Assembly (NCBI GenBank): GCA_021234155.1
Contig: JAJEKV010000011.1
Span: 15,353,255-15,417,254, forward strand
Length of the DNA stretch: 64,000 bases
Source: Isoetes taiwanensis
Lineage: Eukaryota; Streptophyta; Lycopodiopsida; Isoetales; Isoetaceae
Direction: 5' to 3'
This document shows, piece by piece, positions 43,927 to 54,172 of the stretch. The notes below the pieces were generated by a model. The model was not told the origin of the DNA, did no database searches, and saw only the letters and a list, made by a program, of their open reading frames with translations. Within the stretch, counting starts at the first letter, position 1; each line of letters begins with the position of its first letter. Made by a program: the position numbers and the translations under genes.

Positions 43927-46041
43927 ATGAAAAGAAGAGAGCTCTACACAAGAATTGATGGAAAATGGAGACTTTTGACAATCAGAGAAAAGAAAAAAGA
44001 AAAGTATGTACACTTTAAATATTTTTCTAAATGTGTTGATAAAATTGACTTTGTGAGTACTTTCAAATCTGTGGTATGCAATGTTTTTGAAGATATAGGA
44101 GATGATCTGTGTAACAATACTAAGTTTAGCTGGAGGTATTCTAGCAACTTAAAGGATATCTTTTACAAACCAAAGGTAGTATTTGCTGAGGAAAAAATAC
44201 CGCCATGTCCATGCACTAATCCGAATCTTAGGAGGTTTATTGACCCACTAATCGGGCATATCAGAACCACGGACTTAAGAATTGTGCATAGTACACCTCT
44301 AAGACAATGGTTTAATAAGGGTTTAAATTTCATTCCTGATGGCCCATTCTCATTGGAAGAGTTTAAATCAGAAATGAGTGTTACCATTGACCAATTTTTT
44401 GAGGTACATAGATTTGAGTTCACTAAGGACGATGAGTACAGAATACAGAGATGTAAAAAAGATCTTAAGAAGGAGACTAAATGGCAGGCAAAGAGGTTTA
44501 TTGCTGATAATGCTACCACAGTTCAAAAATTTATGATTAAGGATGAGAAAGTCATTAAAAATATAGAATGGCTGAAACTTAATTTGTACATTGCTGGAGT
44601 TGATAAGGCAGCTAATAACCCTGCCTTCATTTGCCCTTGGCATATAAGAAATGAAGCGCTCAAAAGACTCAATAGTAATGATTTCTTGAGACATTACATT
44701 GATAAAACAGAATTGATTAAACAAATTGAGAATGACATTGTTGAACTGCTTGGGGAGAAGTTAATAGTATCCCAGGACTTGCCATATCTTTTGGGTATTT
44801 ATAAGGCACATAAACAGGAATACCGTTGGATTACAAATGCACATGATACTATATTCTCATTAGTAGCTTCCATTGTGGCAGGTGGCTTGAAATTAATACT
44901 GGATATCTGGCCTGATGTTTGTCATCGTAAATGTCAAGCAGCAAACTTATTTGCTAAGGACAAGATAAAGGCTGCCTGGGTGGTAAACTCAATATATGAT
45001 GTTGTATGTAACCTTCCAGCAAGAATCACTGATATTTTTGTGGCAGATATTACTAAGTGTTACGAGAATATTCCATTAGAGGGTAGTGATGGGATTTGTA
45101 ATATTATGGCAGACATCATTAATATGGTATGGAAACACCAAAGACAAAGTTTACCCAAAATTGACATGTGGTACCGTATTCTTGGAAACAATACTGTATG
45201 CATTGAATGGAAATATAGTGAACCTGCAGACAACAGGTGGAAAAGAATGAATAAGGATCTTTTTATATTGATCAACAGGTGGCTGCTATGTAATTGTTAC
45301 TTGGTTATGAGTAACAATGTTTGGAAGCAAGTTAAGGGCATTCCCATGGGTTTTGCGTCCAGCCCAAACTGGTGTAATTTATATCTGGCATATTTTGAGC
45401 TTAAGTTTATATGCAAATTGATTGATGATGGAAAAATGCAGGATGCTGCTTGTTTTAACCAGACTTCAAGATATATTGATGATCTCCTCAGTATAAACAA
45501 CCCTGTCATTAGAAAGTATTTGAAAGTACATGATGGTGCTGATTGTGATGTATCACTATACAATCTTGATGTTTTAGCCATTAAGGATGAAACCAAATAT
45601 TGGGAGAATGGACCTAGGAATATAGGAAGGAAGGCTGATTTCCTGAATATGAGTATTGAGGTAATTACACCAGTTTTACGGTATTTATGAGACTTACGAG
45701 GTTTGATAAAAGGTATAATTTGCCATTTGAAGCTTTCAAGTTTGTGCATGCAAGTAGGCTGCAGGGCCACCGTATTTGATGGCCTCGCAATGTTATTATT
45801 TCTCAAAATTCAGCCTTACACCATGTTTATTCAAATCCATCAAAGGCTGCTGTGGGTATACTTGGACTCTTGAACAAATTTATGGCAAATGGGTTTGCTG
45901 AAAAGGATGTATGGTACAAGGTTCTGAAGGTTTTAAATGAGGAGACATTTCCAGGGTTAAGATATGACGTCAAAGAGCTTATTTTTCAGCTTAGAAAGAT
46001 CAAATGTGATACAGTTGGCAGGAGGGTCCCTATGATAACAT
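43927..46041 (+). pseudogene. Reverse transcriptase gene, unit 1 (apparent frameshift near the 3' end)
   Basis: Identical to the unit 2 RT through motif C, with rare substitutions (R for I near residue 172). It stops at 45690 after 587 codons because CAGTTTCTGGTATT in unit 2 is CAGTTTTACGGTATT here. More small differences follow to about 45830 (CTGCAGACC-type sites), after which the frame of unit 2 resumes to the TAG at 46039-46041. All RT catalytic motifs precede the break. Because the changes sit on CTG/CAG sites I regard the break as doubtful. Confidence 0.7.
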
Positions 46042-46052
46042 AGGGGCCCTCC
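46021..46052 (+). other. 3' hairpin overlapping the RT stop codon (unit 1)
   Basis: GGAGGGTCCCTATG pairs with CATAGGGGCCCTCC over 14 bp (one G-U) around an ATAA loop. The TAG stop lies in the right arm. Identical to unit 2. See the unit 2 entry. Confidence 0.8.
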
Positions 46053-48801
46053 AGTCTCTATGTTATTAGTCAGGGATCAGCCTAGCCTTCCGGAAGGAGG
46101 TAGGATATATATATATATATGAGGTTTTTGGTAACTCTTGGGTCAGTATAATCCCATCTCTGGATGGGTGAAATTGTTTTTTTAGGTTGCAGTATACTAT
46201 AATGTGAAAGTGTTTTGATTTGCTTCTCAAAATTATTTGGCACTGTGGCACAGATGATATAGTACTGGAATGAAATTTATTCAGGGGAGTCCTGTATCAA
46301 TACACTTTAGGTGACCTTGGTACTGGGATTTTGTTGGAATTGGCGTATGTTGTGGTAAATAAGATCAATTGATGGCTTATGGTATAGGCTTATGGGAAGT
46401 AATAGTATGGCAATTTTTTAATTTGGTCAACTCTAATGATGCTTATACTCAAGATGGTCGATCTGCATGAAGATTATTGTAAGGCTTTATGAACTACAAT
46501 TACAGACTGGATCAAATGTGGATGACCCTTTAATAAGGGAAATTCAATGGGTGGAGAACCATGCTTTACATAGTAAAGGTTGACTGATGGGAGACATAGT
46601 ATATCCAATGACACATTTATGACTGGCATGATATGAACTACATGTAATACTCTATTCCTACTGGGTATCAATAGGCAAATACTTTGGAGAATTGATGGTT
46701 TTTGTGATATGCTGAACATGAACTAGGTTGATGACTCTTTTGGCTCAGCCATGCAAAAGTGTAAAAAATGGGGGTCTAATGTGAGGAAAAAGGCCTACCT
46801 ATGGACTCATGTCTGGATCTACTCAATAAAGAAAAATGTGGTGTGGCAGTAAGATAACTCTTGAATAATATAATGGGAATGGAGTGTTGAGGAAGCATGG
46901 TATAGTTTGTATTTTATTTAATCCCCTCTAGGGAAAGGTTGTTTGATTTTGCCAAGATTGTATATGATGGGATGACTTTCATAGGATGGTGTGGCTTAGC
47001 TTGGACCACTATGATGGAGACCACAATATGTGGTTTTCAGTAAACTGGTAGACGGAAAAGGACTATAAAATTTTATAGAGAGGGGTATCCATCCTAGGCA
47101 AGGTTGGTGTTTTGGATTCATAAAAATTATAAAGAGGATATGGATAATACACTGACTTAGGAGTGATGACTTGGGCATGATTTGGTAATGGAACTAGGGA
47201 ATTGGTCCCCTCAAGGGATTTTGGGTTTTAGCATGAAAATGGATAACGAACCTGGTATCGACCTGTAAAATGGACCTTTGTTGGAATAGTGAGTATGTAT
47301 GTGTGTTCAAGTAAGCTGAAGCACACAAGGATTCATTGGCCATATAATATGATCAGCCAAATGATGCTGGGCAATTATTTTTTTCTAAATGGGTGTGAGT
47401 AGCACCAAGTTTCTACAGAACCTTATGGTTTGGTTTTGTTGGTTTTTAACATGGTACATTGTTGATGGCTGTATATACAAAGCAAGCTAGGTACTAGTGC
47501 TTGTTTAAACTGTCACGTTCTTTCAAATAAGACTCAACATAAGGGTTTGAAATGGCACGTATAAATACGGGATGTGACAAAGATTGACTGTTGTGATGAT
47601 GTAGTGGAAGCATGAAAGGTGTGTTGCGAAATAAGGGCTTAATTGGGAAAAATGTTCAAAGGTAATTGGGGTGCAAGTAAGACCCATGGTCTGAGGCATT
47701 TATGGCCGTATAGGATATGAATTTAGCGCAGACAATATGTGGCTGCACGATAAGTCAAAGTATGTAAGATGAGCCGCATTAAGCTACATATGTTGGACTT
47801 CCACATGTGACATACGCAATGGTTGTATAAATTAATTGTTGGCATAAGGCATTAAGTGTGAAATAGGTGTTTTGTTTACTTGACATAAGTCCTGAGTTGT
47901 GATTTTCAGCAGATAAAGTTGGGAATATGTTGGGAATAAGTGGTATCTATGTTGTGACTTCAACATAAAGCAACAATACTTATGAGGTATTTGGGTATGG
48001 CTAGATTTACAATTTGGTTGTATTTGGTGTTGATACCGAATTTGTGTATGGGTGTGGCATGGCAATGATGAGACTAAATTAGCAACAGGAGTCTGGTTAG
48101 TTGTATAAAGTATTTCAGATTAAGCTTTTAACATTCGACTGGTCCTGGAATGTTTATGGCCTTAGTAGACTGGCCTAATGGCACAAAAATAAGGTAAGTA
48201 TCTAACTTTTGGATACAATGGCAATGGCTTATGAAAACATTATTTTGAGGCATATTATGGTATGGGTACGTTAGGCATAATTGGTTTAACTGGGCAAGCT
48301 GATAGAATGGATTATATTATTATACGTCCTTGTTTGGCCTATGCAGAAAAATATGAGCTGGTATTGAATATGGTATAATTTAAATAGGATGCGGTGTTAA
48401 AATTATTGGCAATGGTCGATGTTGGGAATATACGGCATATGGAAAATGGAAAACCCTAAAAGTGTTATATCTTGGCGAGCTATGGCGATCGTGCTAACCG
48501 GAGGTGATAGTTGACGGATCCCTAACGAACCCCGATGATCTAAGGGCCGCGTGATGATAAGGTATCAAATCGCCACATGCAATGCCGGAGTAGACCCGTG
48601 ATATGAAGCATGCCTAAGCTGGAAAATGGTTCTTGTAATCCAAAAATAAGTGATCTCATTTTGTAATGCTGAAGATAATGGATCTGGATCTGACCATTGA
48701 TGCTGGATTAAGGATGCTTGTTGCACTAAGCACGGTTCGTGGTATTTTCCCTATATATAGATGCTGGTTATGCGAGAGATATACCTTTTTTGCTCTGCAG
48801 T

Positions 48802-49149
48802 ATGAGTAAAGCAGGGAGACCCTCCGGAGCGCCCAACTTAGGCCAAACAAGGTCTAAGCTCATTGAGATATTGAGAAAGGCTGGAATTGAGCTTAGTGGA
48901 GTCCGGCCTACTAAGGCTCAATTACTGGAGTTGTGTAGGAGCAATGGGATTGATCCCAATGGAGAGAAGATGGGGAGCATTAAAAAATTCATTCCTATGC
49001 AGACCACAGAGCGAAAGACTCTTGCTAAAGCGGTGGTATAGAGAAGTGCGGGAATGGCACACTGTGGGTGACCACAGTCCCCGATAAAGATTGAAATCTT
49101 AAACGATGAGGATGAGGATGGCTCAGAAAACGAGATTCAAAGAAAATCG
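48802..49149 (+). pseudogene. Element ORF1, first exon (unit 2), altered at CAG/CTG sites
   Basis: Matches the unit 1 and unit 3 exon for about 70 codons, then diverges at a run of CAG/CTG positions between 49005 and 49150, shifting frame and giving a stop at about 49039-49041. Units 1 and 3 agree with each other there almost perfectly, so unit 2 is the outlier. The donor reads AATCG before GTTCAAG instead of AATCAG before GTTCAG. Confidence 0.6.
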
Positions 49150-50165
49150 GTTCAAGATATTTTTAAATTATCCAGTTCTATTTAAGCATATGACATTTGG
49201 TATGTTTGACTCTGTTTCTTGGGATGCAATGCACAATGTTATGCTGATTTGATATTGCTATACTAATTGTGTGATGAAATTATATGTGGAAGTGATTATT
49301 GATACGTTGTGGGTAAAGGGCGATAAGCCAAGGGAAAACTCAGCTTACCTGCTAGCAAGTATGTGGTTACCCTTGTAAAAGGCTAATTAAATTAATCTTG
49401 TTTGTTTGCAGTAACCGTTTTCTCTTCTCCATAAATTGTTATGGATGTTTTGTTGTTTGTGGGAAAAGCTACTTCGTAAATCTGGCATACAATTGTGTTT
49501 GAACATTTTTGATTTTATGGAAATGCTTAATCTATTAAGTAAATCGGTATATTCTCTACTCTTTAGTCATTTGGTCAGTAAAAGGCAAGCGGAGACTTGG
49601 ATCTCAAATGTTATAACTTGTGATTCTGTAAAATATAACTTATTGGGATTAAAAATACAAGCTACATTGGATCTGTTTTTCTAAGTCTTTATTAGTTTAT
49701 GTTTGATTGTGCTACATATGCATATGGAATTTGCAGTAATCATTATTGAATTTGCTATTTTAGTATCTGCTATTTGATTTTGGGCAAGACTATATTCTAC
49801 TCTTGTTTTTGTTGTGTATATTGGTCTTACATGATAAAAGTGTCTAAGGCAGTTGGTTTTGTTGAAAATTATTTGGTATAAACAGTAAACTCTTTTTTCT
49901 AATGGTCTCTAAGGCCCCCCAATGTTTTGGGACTGATAAGTCCAGTAAACTTAGTTGTCTAAGTTTATTAGGATGCTTAGGCTTGTTTTAAGTTTAGGCT
50001 AGTCATATATTACACCATTTCAGGACACCAGTTTTACTGGTGTGGGCCTTAGGGACCAATTTTTGATATCCATTTTTAGATGTCCAAGTTTTGAAGTCCT
50101 ATTCTAGTGTTCTGTTTTAGCATGATTTCTATAGTACCAATTGGCTCTAAATCATTATATTGCAG

Positions 50166-51730
50166 GAAGGTGCTCATGATAGAGCCCCCCCGGCAGTTAT
50201 TCAAGATATTGAGCAGCCAGCTATGGATGGGAGGCCTGGTTGGTACCCAGAATTAGCTGCATTCGGGTATCAGGCTGTGGGCATTACTGCTCCAAATAAA
50301 GCTGTTCAGGCAGTGCTGGCATGTATTCAGGATGACAATCTGCACAAATTATTCATATGCAAGGAAACTGAATTGCAGGATGGGGATGTTTCAGTCATAC
50401 TCTTTTCTGGTATGAGCAATATGTTGGACTTGGTTGCCCAATTTTTTAAGGCAGGTTATAATCCTGCTGCATGTGATCAGCTCATTGAGTACACTTACAG
50501 AATGTTGCCTGCAGCACATGCTTTGGCTGATGACAAGGATGAGGTAGACATGCTTAATTTCATTACTGGGCTTTCTGCTTTAGAGACTGCTAATGGGCTT
50601 AAGATTACTTATAAAGCCAGGGAGGATAGAGCAGTAAGAAGATCTGTGCCCAGACCTGCCATTAATGGTAACTGCCTCTTCAGTGTTGGGCCTCCAAATG
50701 TTGAAAGAGTGAATGAGCAAAATTTTGTTGAAGAACCTGGGCAGAACGTTCGTAGTTCACTTAGAAGGTATAATTTGGCTGAACTCAATCTGTTCAATTG
50801 TGGAATGTTTCCAATTATGTCTAGAAGAAATGTTGAAGTGCATGCTGAGCAGTTCCACCAGGCCCTATGGGAAAGCAAAAATCTGGGAGTCATTGCACCT
50901 ATCAGTCATGATGCTTGGGTTAAGTTAGCCAATATCAGCAATGAGGAACTCAAAAAAGCCAAATCGGATGCTATGAGCTTCACCAAGCATATTACAAAGA
51001 TTGATGTCGAAGTTACCCTTTGATCTGGATATTCTTAACAGGAAGTGCAGGGGTTGGAAATTGTCTCTATATAGGACAAAAAGGCCACATGGCCAAAATG
51101 GAGGAGAAAAGAAATGATTTTTATGTGAAAAGGATTTGGCGTACGTATTGCCCCTTCTTTAAATGTAATTGTGAACTGATTTCTGATGGCAGGGCCAAAT
51201 GCAAGGACAACATTATCTGGTTCGACCATGTCATTTGGTTTATGATGAACAATTTGGAGCTGATATGGCCTAAGTGTAATATCCAAATGAGATTCCATCA
51301 ATTCACTGTCTTTCTATCTTCTGATCCAGTGAAGGAGGCTGTTTTGGCTTACATGGGGTATTTGTCCATAAGAGAGATGATGATTGGCATGACTAAAAGG
51401 ATGGCTGAAAGTTCTAATGCTGACTTGAAAACTGAGTTTGGTGGCTCCAAGGCTGCGGAACTACTGGAAAAGACACTGAAGCCTGTAAGTTTCCTTGCTA
51501 AGCACATGCATGACAATAGCAGCAGCAACTATGCAACAAAGAGAAGGAATTCCAACTTTGAGAATCCGTCCAGCAGCATACTCAGGCCTCCTAAGATCAG
51601 GAAGAAAGCACCATGTGCTGATTATGTTAATATTGACTCACAAGATGTTGCTGAGGCAGCACCTACAGGAGTGGAGAAGCTGATGGAAGGAACTGATGCT
51701 GGTGCACGCACCAATTTCAAGTTTACTTGA
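50166..51730 (+). CDS. Element ORF1, second exon (unit 2): novel ~520-residue region
   Basis: Starts after ATTATATTGCAG and runs EGAHDRAPPAVIQDIEQPAM to a TGA at 51728-51730. Two single-base insertions relative to unit 1, GTCGAAGTT (about 51009) and CAGGGGTT (about 51051), shift the frame between 51010 and 51052, so two open blocks result (to 51023 and from 51020). The first block has helical stretches (NMLDLVAQFFKAGYNPA, ADDKDEVDMLNFITGLSALE). The second has KGHMAKMEEKRNDFYVKRIW, a Cys/His-bearing YCPFFKCNCEL and DHVIWFMMNNLELIWPKC, and a basic tail ending RPPKIRKKAPC. I recognise no family. It may be a nucleic-acid-binding or packaging protein; that is a guess. It is followed by a GTAAAC donor-like site and ~250 bp before the RT. 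Confidence 0.6.
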
Positions 51731-51732
51731 TG

Positions 51733-51982
51733 GTAAACATACATACTACTATCTCTTTTTGATGATACAGTTTATATTTTCTCCTGTTATATGTTACTAT
51801 CCTTTTTGAATCAGTTTATCTGATCTCCACTTATATGTTCTACATTTTCTTTCAATGAAATATATCTGTGTTGCTGCTTATTGTATGAATGATTGACTTG
51901 AGCATAATATTGCATTCAAACTTTGGCCACAGTGCCTTTTTATATTTGTTGAGTTTACTCAAAAACCCCCAATTATATACAG
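51733..51982 (+). other. Spacer or second intron between ORF1 and RT (unit 2)
   Basis: 250 bases starting GTAAACATAC and ending ATTATATACAG directly before the RT ATG, so it has the look of an intron. The ORF1 stop (TGA) is two bases before the donor, so splicing would not fuse the proteins. It could bring the RT ATG near the upstream stop. Unit 1 has the same at about 43677-43926. Confidence 0.45.
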
Positions 51983-54091
51983 ATGAAAAGAAGAGAGCTC
52001 TACACAAGAATTGATGGAAAATGGAGACTTTTGACAATCAGAGAAAAGAAAAAAGAAAAGTATGTACACTTTAAATATTTTTCTAAATGTGTTGATAAAA
52101 TTGACTTTGTGAGTACTTTCAAATCTGTGGTATGCAATGTTTTTGAAGATATAGGAGATGATCTGTGTAACAATACTAAGTTTAGCTGGAGGTATTCTAG
52201 CAACTTAAAGGATATCTTTTACAAACCAAAGGTAGTATTTGCTGAGGAAAAAATACCGCCATGTCCATGCACTAATCCGAATCTTAGGAGGTTTATTGAC
52301 CCACTAATCGGGCATATCAGAACCACGGACTTAAGAATTGTGCATAGTACACCTCTAAGACAATGGTTTAATAAGGGTTTAAATTTCATTCCTGATGGCC
52401 CATTCTCATTGGAAGAGTTTAAATCAGAAATGAGTGTTACCATTGACCAATTTTTTGAGGTACATAGATTTGAGTTCACTAAGGACGATGAGTACATAAT
52501 ACAGAGATGTAAAAAAGATCTTAAGAAGGAGACTAAATGGCAGGCAAAGAGGTTTATTGCTGATAATGCTACCACAGTTCAAAAATTTATGATTAAGGAT
52601 GAGAAAGTCATTAAAAATATAGAATGGCTGAAACTTAATTTGTACATTGCTGGAGTTGATAAGGCAGCTAATAACCCTGCCTTCATTTGCCCTTGGCATA
52701 TAAGAAATGAAGCGCTCAAAAGACTCAATAGTAATGATTTCTTGAGACATTACATTGATAAAACAGAATTGATTAAACAAATTGAGAATGACATTGTTGA
52801 ACTGCTTGGGGAGAAGTTAATAGTATCCCAGGACTTGCCATATCTTTTGGGTATTTATAAGGCACATAAACAGGAATACCGTTGGATTACAAATGCACAT
52901 GATACTATATTCTCGTTAGTAGCTTCCATTGTGGCAGGTGGCTTGAAATTAATACTGGATATCTGGCCTGATGTTTGTCATCGAAAATGTCAAGCAGCAA
53001 ACTTATTTGCTAAGGACAAGATAAAGGCTGCCTGGGTGGTAAACTCAATATATGATGTTGTATGTAACCTTCCAGCAAGAATCACTGATATTTTTGTGGC
53101 AGATATTACTAAGTGTTACGAGAATATTCCATTAGAGGGTAGTGATGGGATTTGTAATATTATGGCAGACATCATTAATATGGTATGGAAACACCAAAGA
53201 CAAAGTTTACCCAAAATTGACATGTGGTACCGTATTCTTGGAAACAATACTGTATGCATTGAATGGAAATATAGTGAACCCGCAGACAACAGGTGGAAAA
53301 GAATGAATAAGGATCTTTTTATATTGATCAACAGGTGGCTGCTATGTAATTGTTACTTGGTTATGAGTAACAATGTTTGGAAGCAAGTTAAGGGCATTCC
53401 CATGGGTTTTGCGTCCAGCCCAAACTGGTGTAATTTATATCTGGCATATTTTGAGCTTAAGTTTATATGCAAATTGATTGATGATGGAAAAATGCAGGAT
53501 GCTGCTTGTTTTAACCAGACTTCAAGATATATTGATGATCTCCTCAGTATAAACAACCCTGTCATTAGAAAGTATTTGAAAGTACATGATGGTGCTGATT
53601 GTGATGTATCACTATACAATCTTGATGTTTTAGCCATTAAGGATGAAACCAAATATTGGGAGAATGGACCTAGGAATATAGGAAGGAAGGCTGATTTCCT
53701 GAATATGAGTATTGAGGTAATTACACCAGTTTCTGGTATTTATGAGACTTACAGGTTTGATAAAAGGGATAATTTGCCATTTGAAGCTTTCAAGTTTGTG
53801 CATGCAAGTAGCTGCAGACCGTATTTGATGGCCTGCAATGTTATTATTTCTCAAATTCAGCCTTACCTGTATGTTTATTCAAATCCATCAAAGGCTGCTG
53901 TGGGTATACTTGGACTCTTGAACAAATTTATGGCAAATGGGTTTGCTGAAAAGGATGTATGGTACAAGGTTCTGAAGGTTTTAAATGAGGAGACATTTCC
54001 AGGGTTAAGATATGACGTCAAAGAGCTTATTTTTCAGCTTAGAAAGATCAAATGTGATACAGTTGGCAGGAGGGTCCCTATGATAACATAG
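51983..54091 (+). CDS. Reverse transcriptase, Penelope-like (702 aa, intact)
   Basis: The enzyme that copies element RNA into DNA. ATG directly follows ATTATATACAG. Residues 94-96 are CPC and 111-117 HIRTTDL, followed by a PLRQWFNKGLNFIP stretch; a C-x-C plus H(I/V).T.DL..(L/V)R..L.KG..F block precedes the RT core in some Penelope-like proteins I know. RT core about 290-600: motif A FVADITKCYENIPL (D374), motif B KGIPMGFASSPNWCNLYLAY (471-490), motif C RYIDDLLSINNP (YIDD 516-519), then DFLNMSIEV, a motif D/E-like region. The thumb-like tail ends KCDTVGRRVPMIT. No GIY-YIG endonuclease is visible at either end, unlike canonical Penelope and Naiad types. Telomerase, group II intron and LTR RTs fit less well. 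The gene is open throughout. Confidence 0.85.
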   Translation: MKRRELYTRIDGKWRLLTIREKKKEKYVHFKYFSKCVDKIDFVSTFKSVVCNVFEDIGDDLCNNTKFSWRYSSNLKDIFYKPKVVFAEEKIPPCPCTNPNLRRFIDPLIGHIRTTDLRIVHSTPLRQWFNKGLNFIPDGPFSLEEFKSEMSVTIDQFFEVHRFEFTKDDEYIIQRCKKDLKKETKWQAKRFIADNATTVQKFMIKDEKVIKNIEWLKLNLYIAGVDKAANNPAFICPWHIRNEALKRLNSNDFLRHYIDKTELIKQIENDIVELLGEKLIVSQDLPYLLGIYKAHKQEYRWITNAHDTIFSLVASIVAGGLKLILDIWPDVCHRKCQAANLFAKDKIKAAWVVNSIYDVVCNLPARITDIFVADITKCYENIPLEGSDGICNIMADIINMVWKHQRQSLPKIDMWYRILGNNTVCIEWKYSEPADNRWKRMNKDLFILINRWLLCNCYLVMSNNVWKQVKGIPMGFASSPNWCNLYLAYFELKFICKLIDDGKMQDAACFNQTSRYIDDLLSINNPVIRKYLKVHDGADCDVSLYNLDVLAIKDETKYWENGPRNIGRKADFLNMSIEVITPVSGIYETYRFDKRDNLPFEAFKFVHASSCRPYLMACNVIISQIQPYLYVYSNPSKAAVGILGLLNKFMANGFAEKDVWYKVLKVLNEETFPGLRYDVKELIFQLRKIKCDTVGRRVPMIT

Positions 54092-54100
54092 GGGCCCTCC
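54069..54100 (+). other. 3' hairpin overlapping the RT stop codon (unit 2)
   Basis: Left arm 54069-54082 and right arm 54087-54100 pair over 14 bp with one G-U, closing a 4-base ATAA loop. The RT stop TAG (54089-54091) is inside the right arm. 33 bases later is CCTTCCGGAAGG (54134-54145), then (AT)10. A stem-loop followed by a microsatellite tail is the design of template-recognition ends in several non-LTR elements. That role here is inference. Confidence 0.8.
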
Positions 54101-54172
54101 AGTCTCTATGTTATTAGTCAGGGATCAGCCTAGCCTTCCGGAAGGAGGTAGGATATATATATATATATATAT

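Larger units (their letters stand above)
38100..46120 (+). mobile_element. Penelope-like retroelement, unit 1 of a tandem array
   Basis: First full unit. Compared with later units it lacks about 17 bases at the left (GAGGTTTTTGGTAACT), starting at CTTGGGTCAG. Order: ~2.6-kb noncoding leader, TATA-like box (40712), first coding exon (40761-41099), intron (41100-42111), second coding region (42112-43674), ~250-bp spacer, RT gene (43927 to about 46041), stop-codon hairpin, CCTTCCGGAAGG palindrome and (AT)8. Unit 2 follows directly, head to tail. Apart from CAG/CTG sites the units differ at only scattered positions. Tandem arrays and retained introns are known hallmarks of Penelope-like elements. 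The class is inferred from those plus the RT motifs. Confidence 0.8.
46121..54172 (+). mobile_element. Penelope-like retroelement, unit 2 (complete, 8052 bp)
   Basis: Full unit from GAGGTTTTTGGTAACTCTTG to an (AT)10 tail; unit 1 has (AT)8. Gene order as in unit 1: first exon 48802-49149, intron 49150-50165, second exon 50166-51730, RT 51983-54091, hairpin 54069-54100, palindrome CCTTCCGGAAGG 54134-54145. It contains the best RT gene of the array. No LTR, primer-binding site or polypurine tract seen, and no GIY-YIG, AP or tyrosine-recombinase domain recognised. Confidence 0.85.

Noticed and set aside
51050-51110. YIGQ in the element protein as part of a GIY-YIG endonuclease
   Set aside because: There is no GIY partner at the right distance and no conserved Arg/Glu/Asn pattern downstream. 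The match is four residues by chance.
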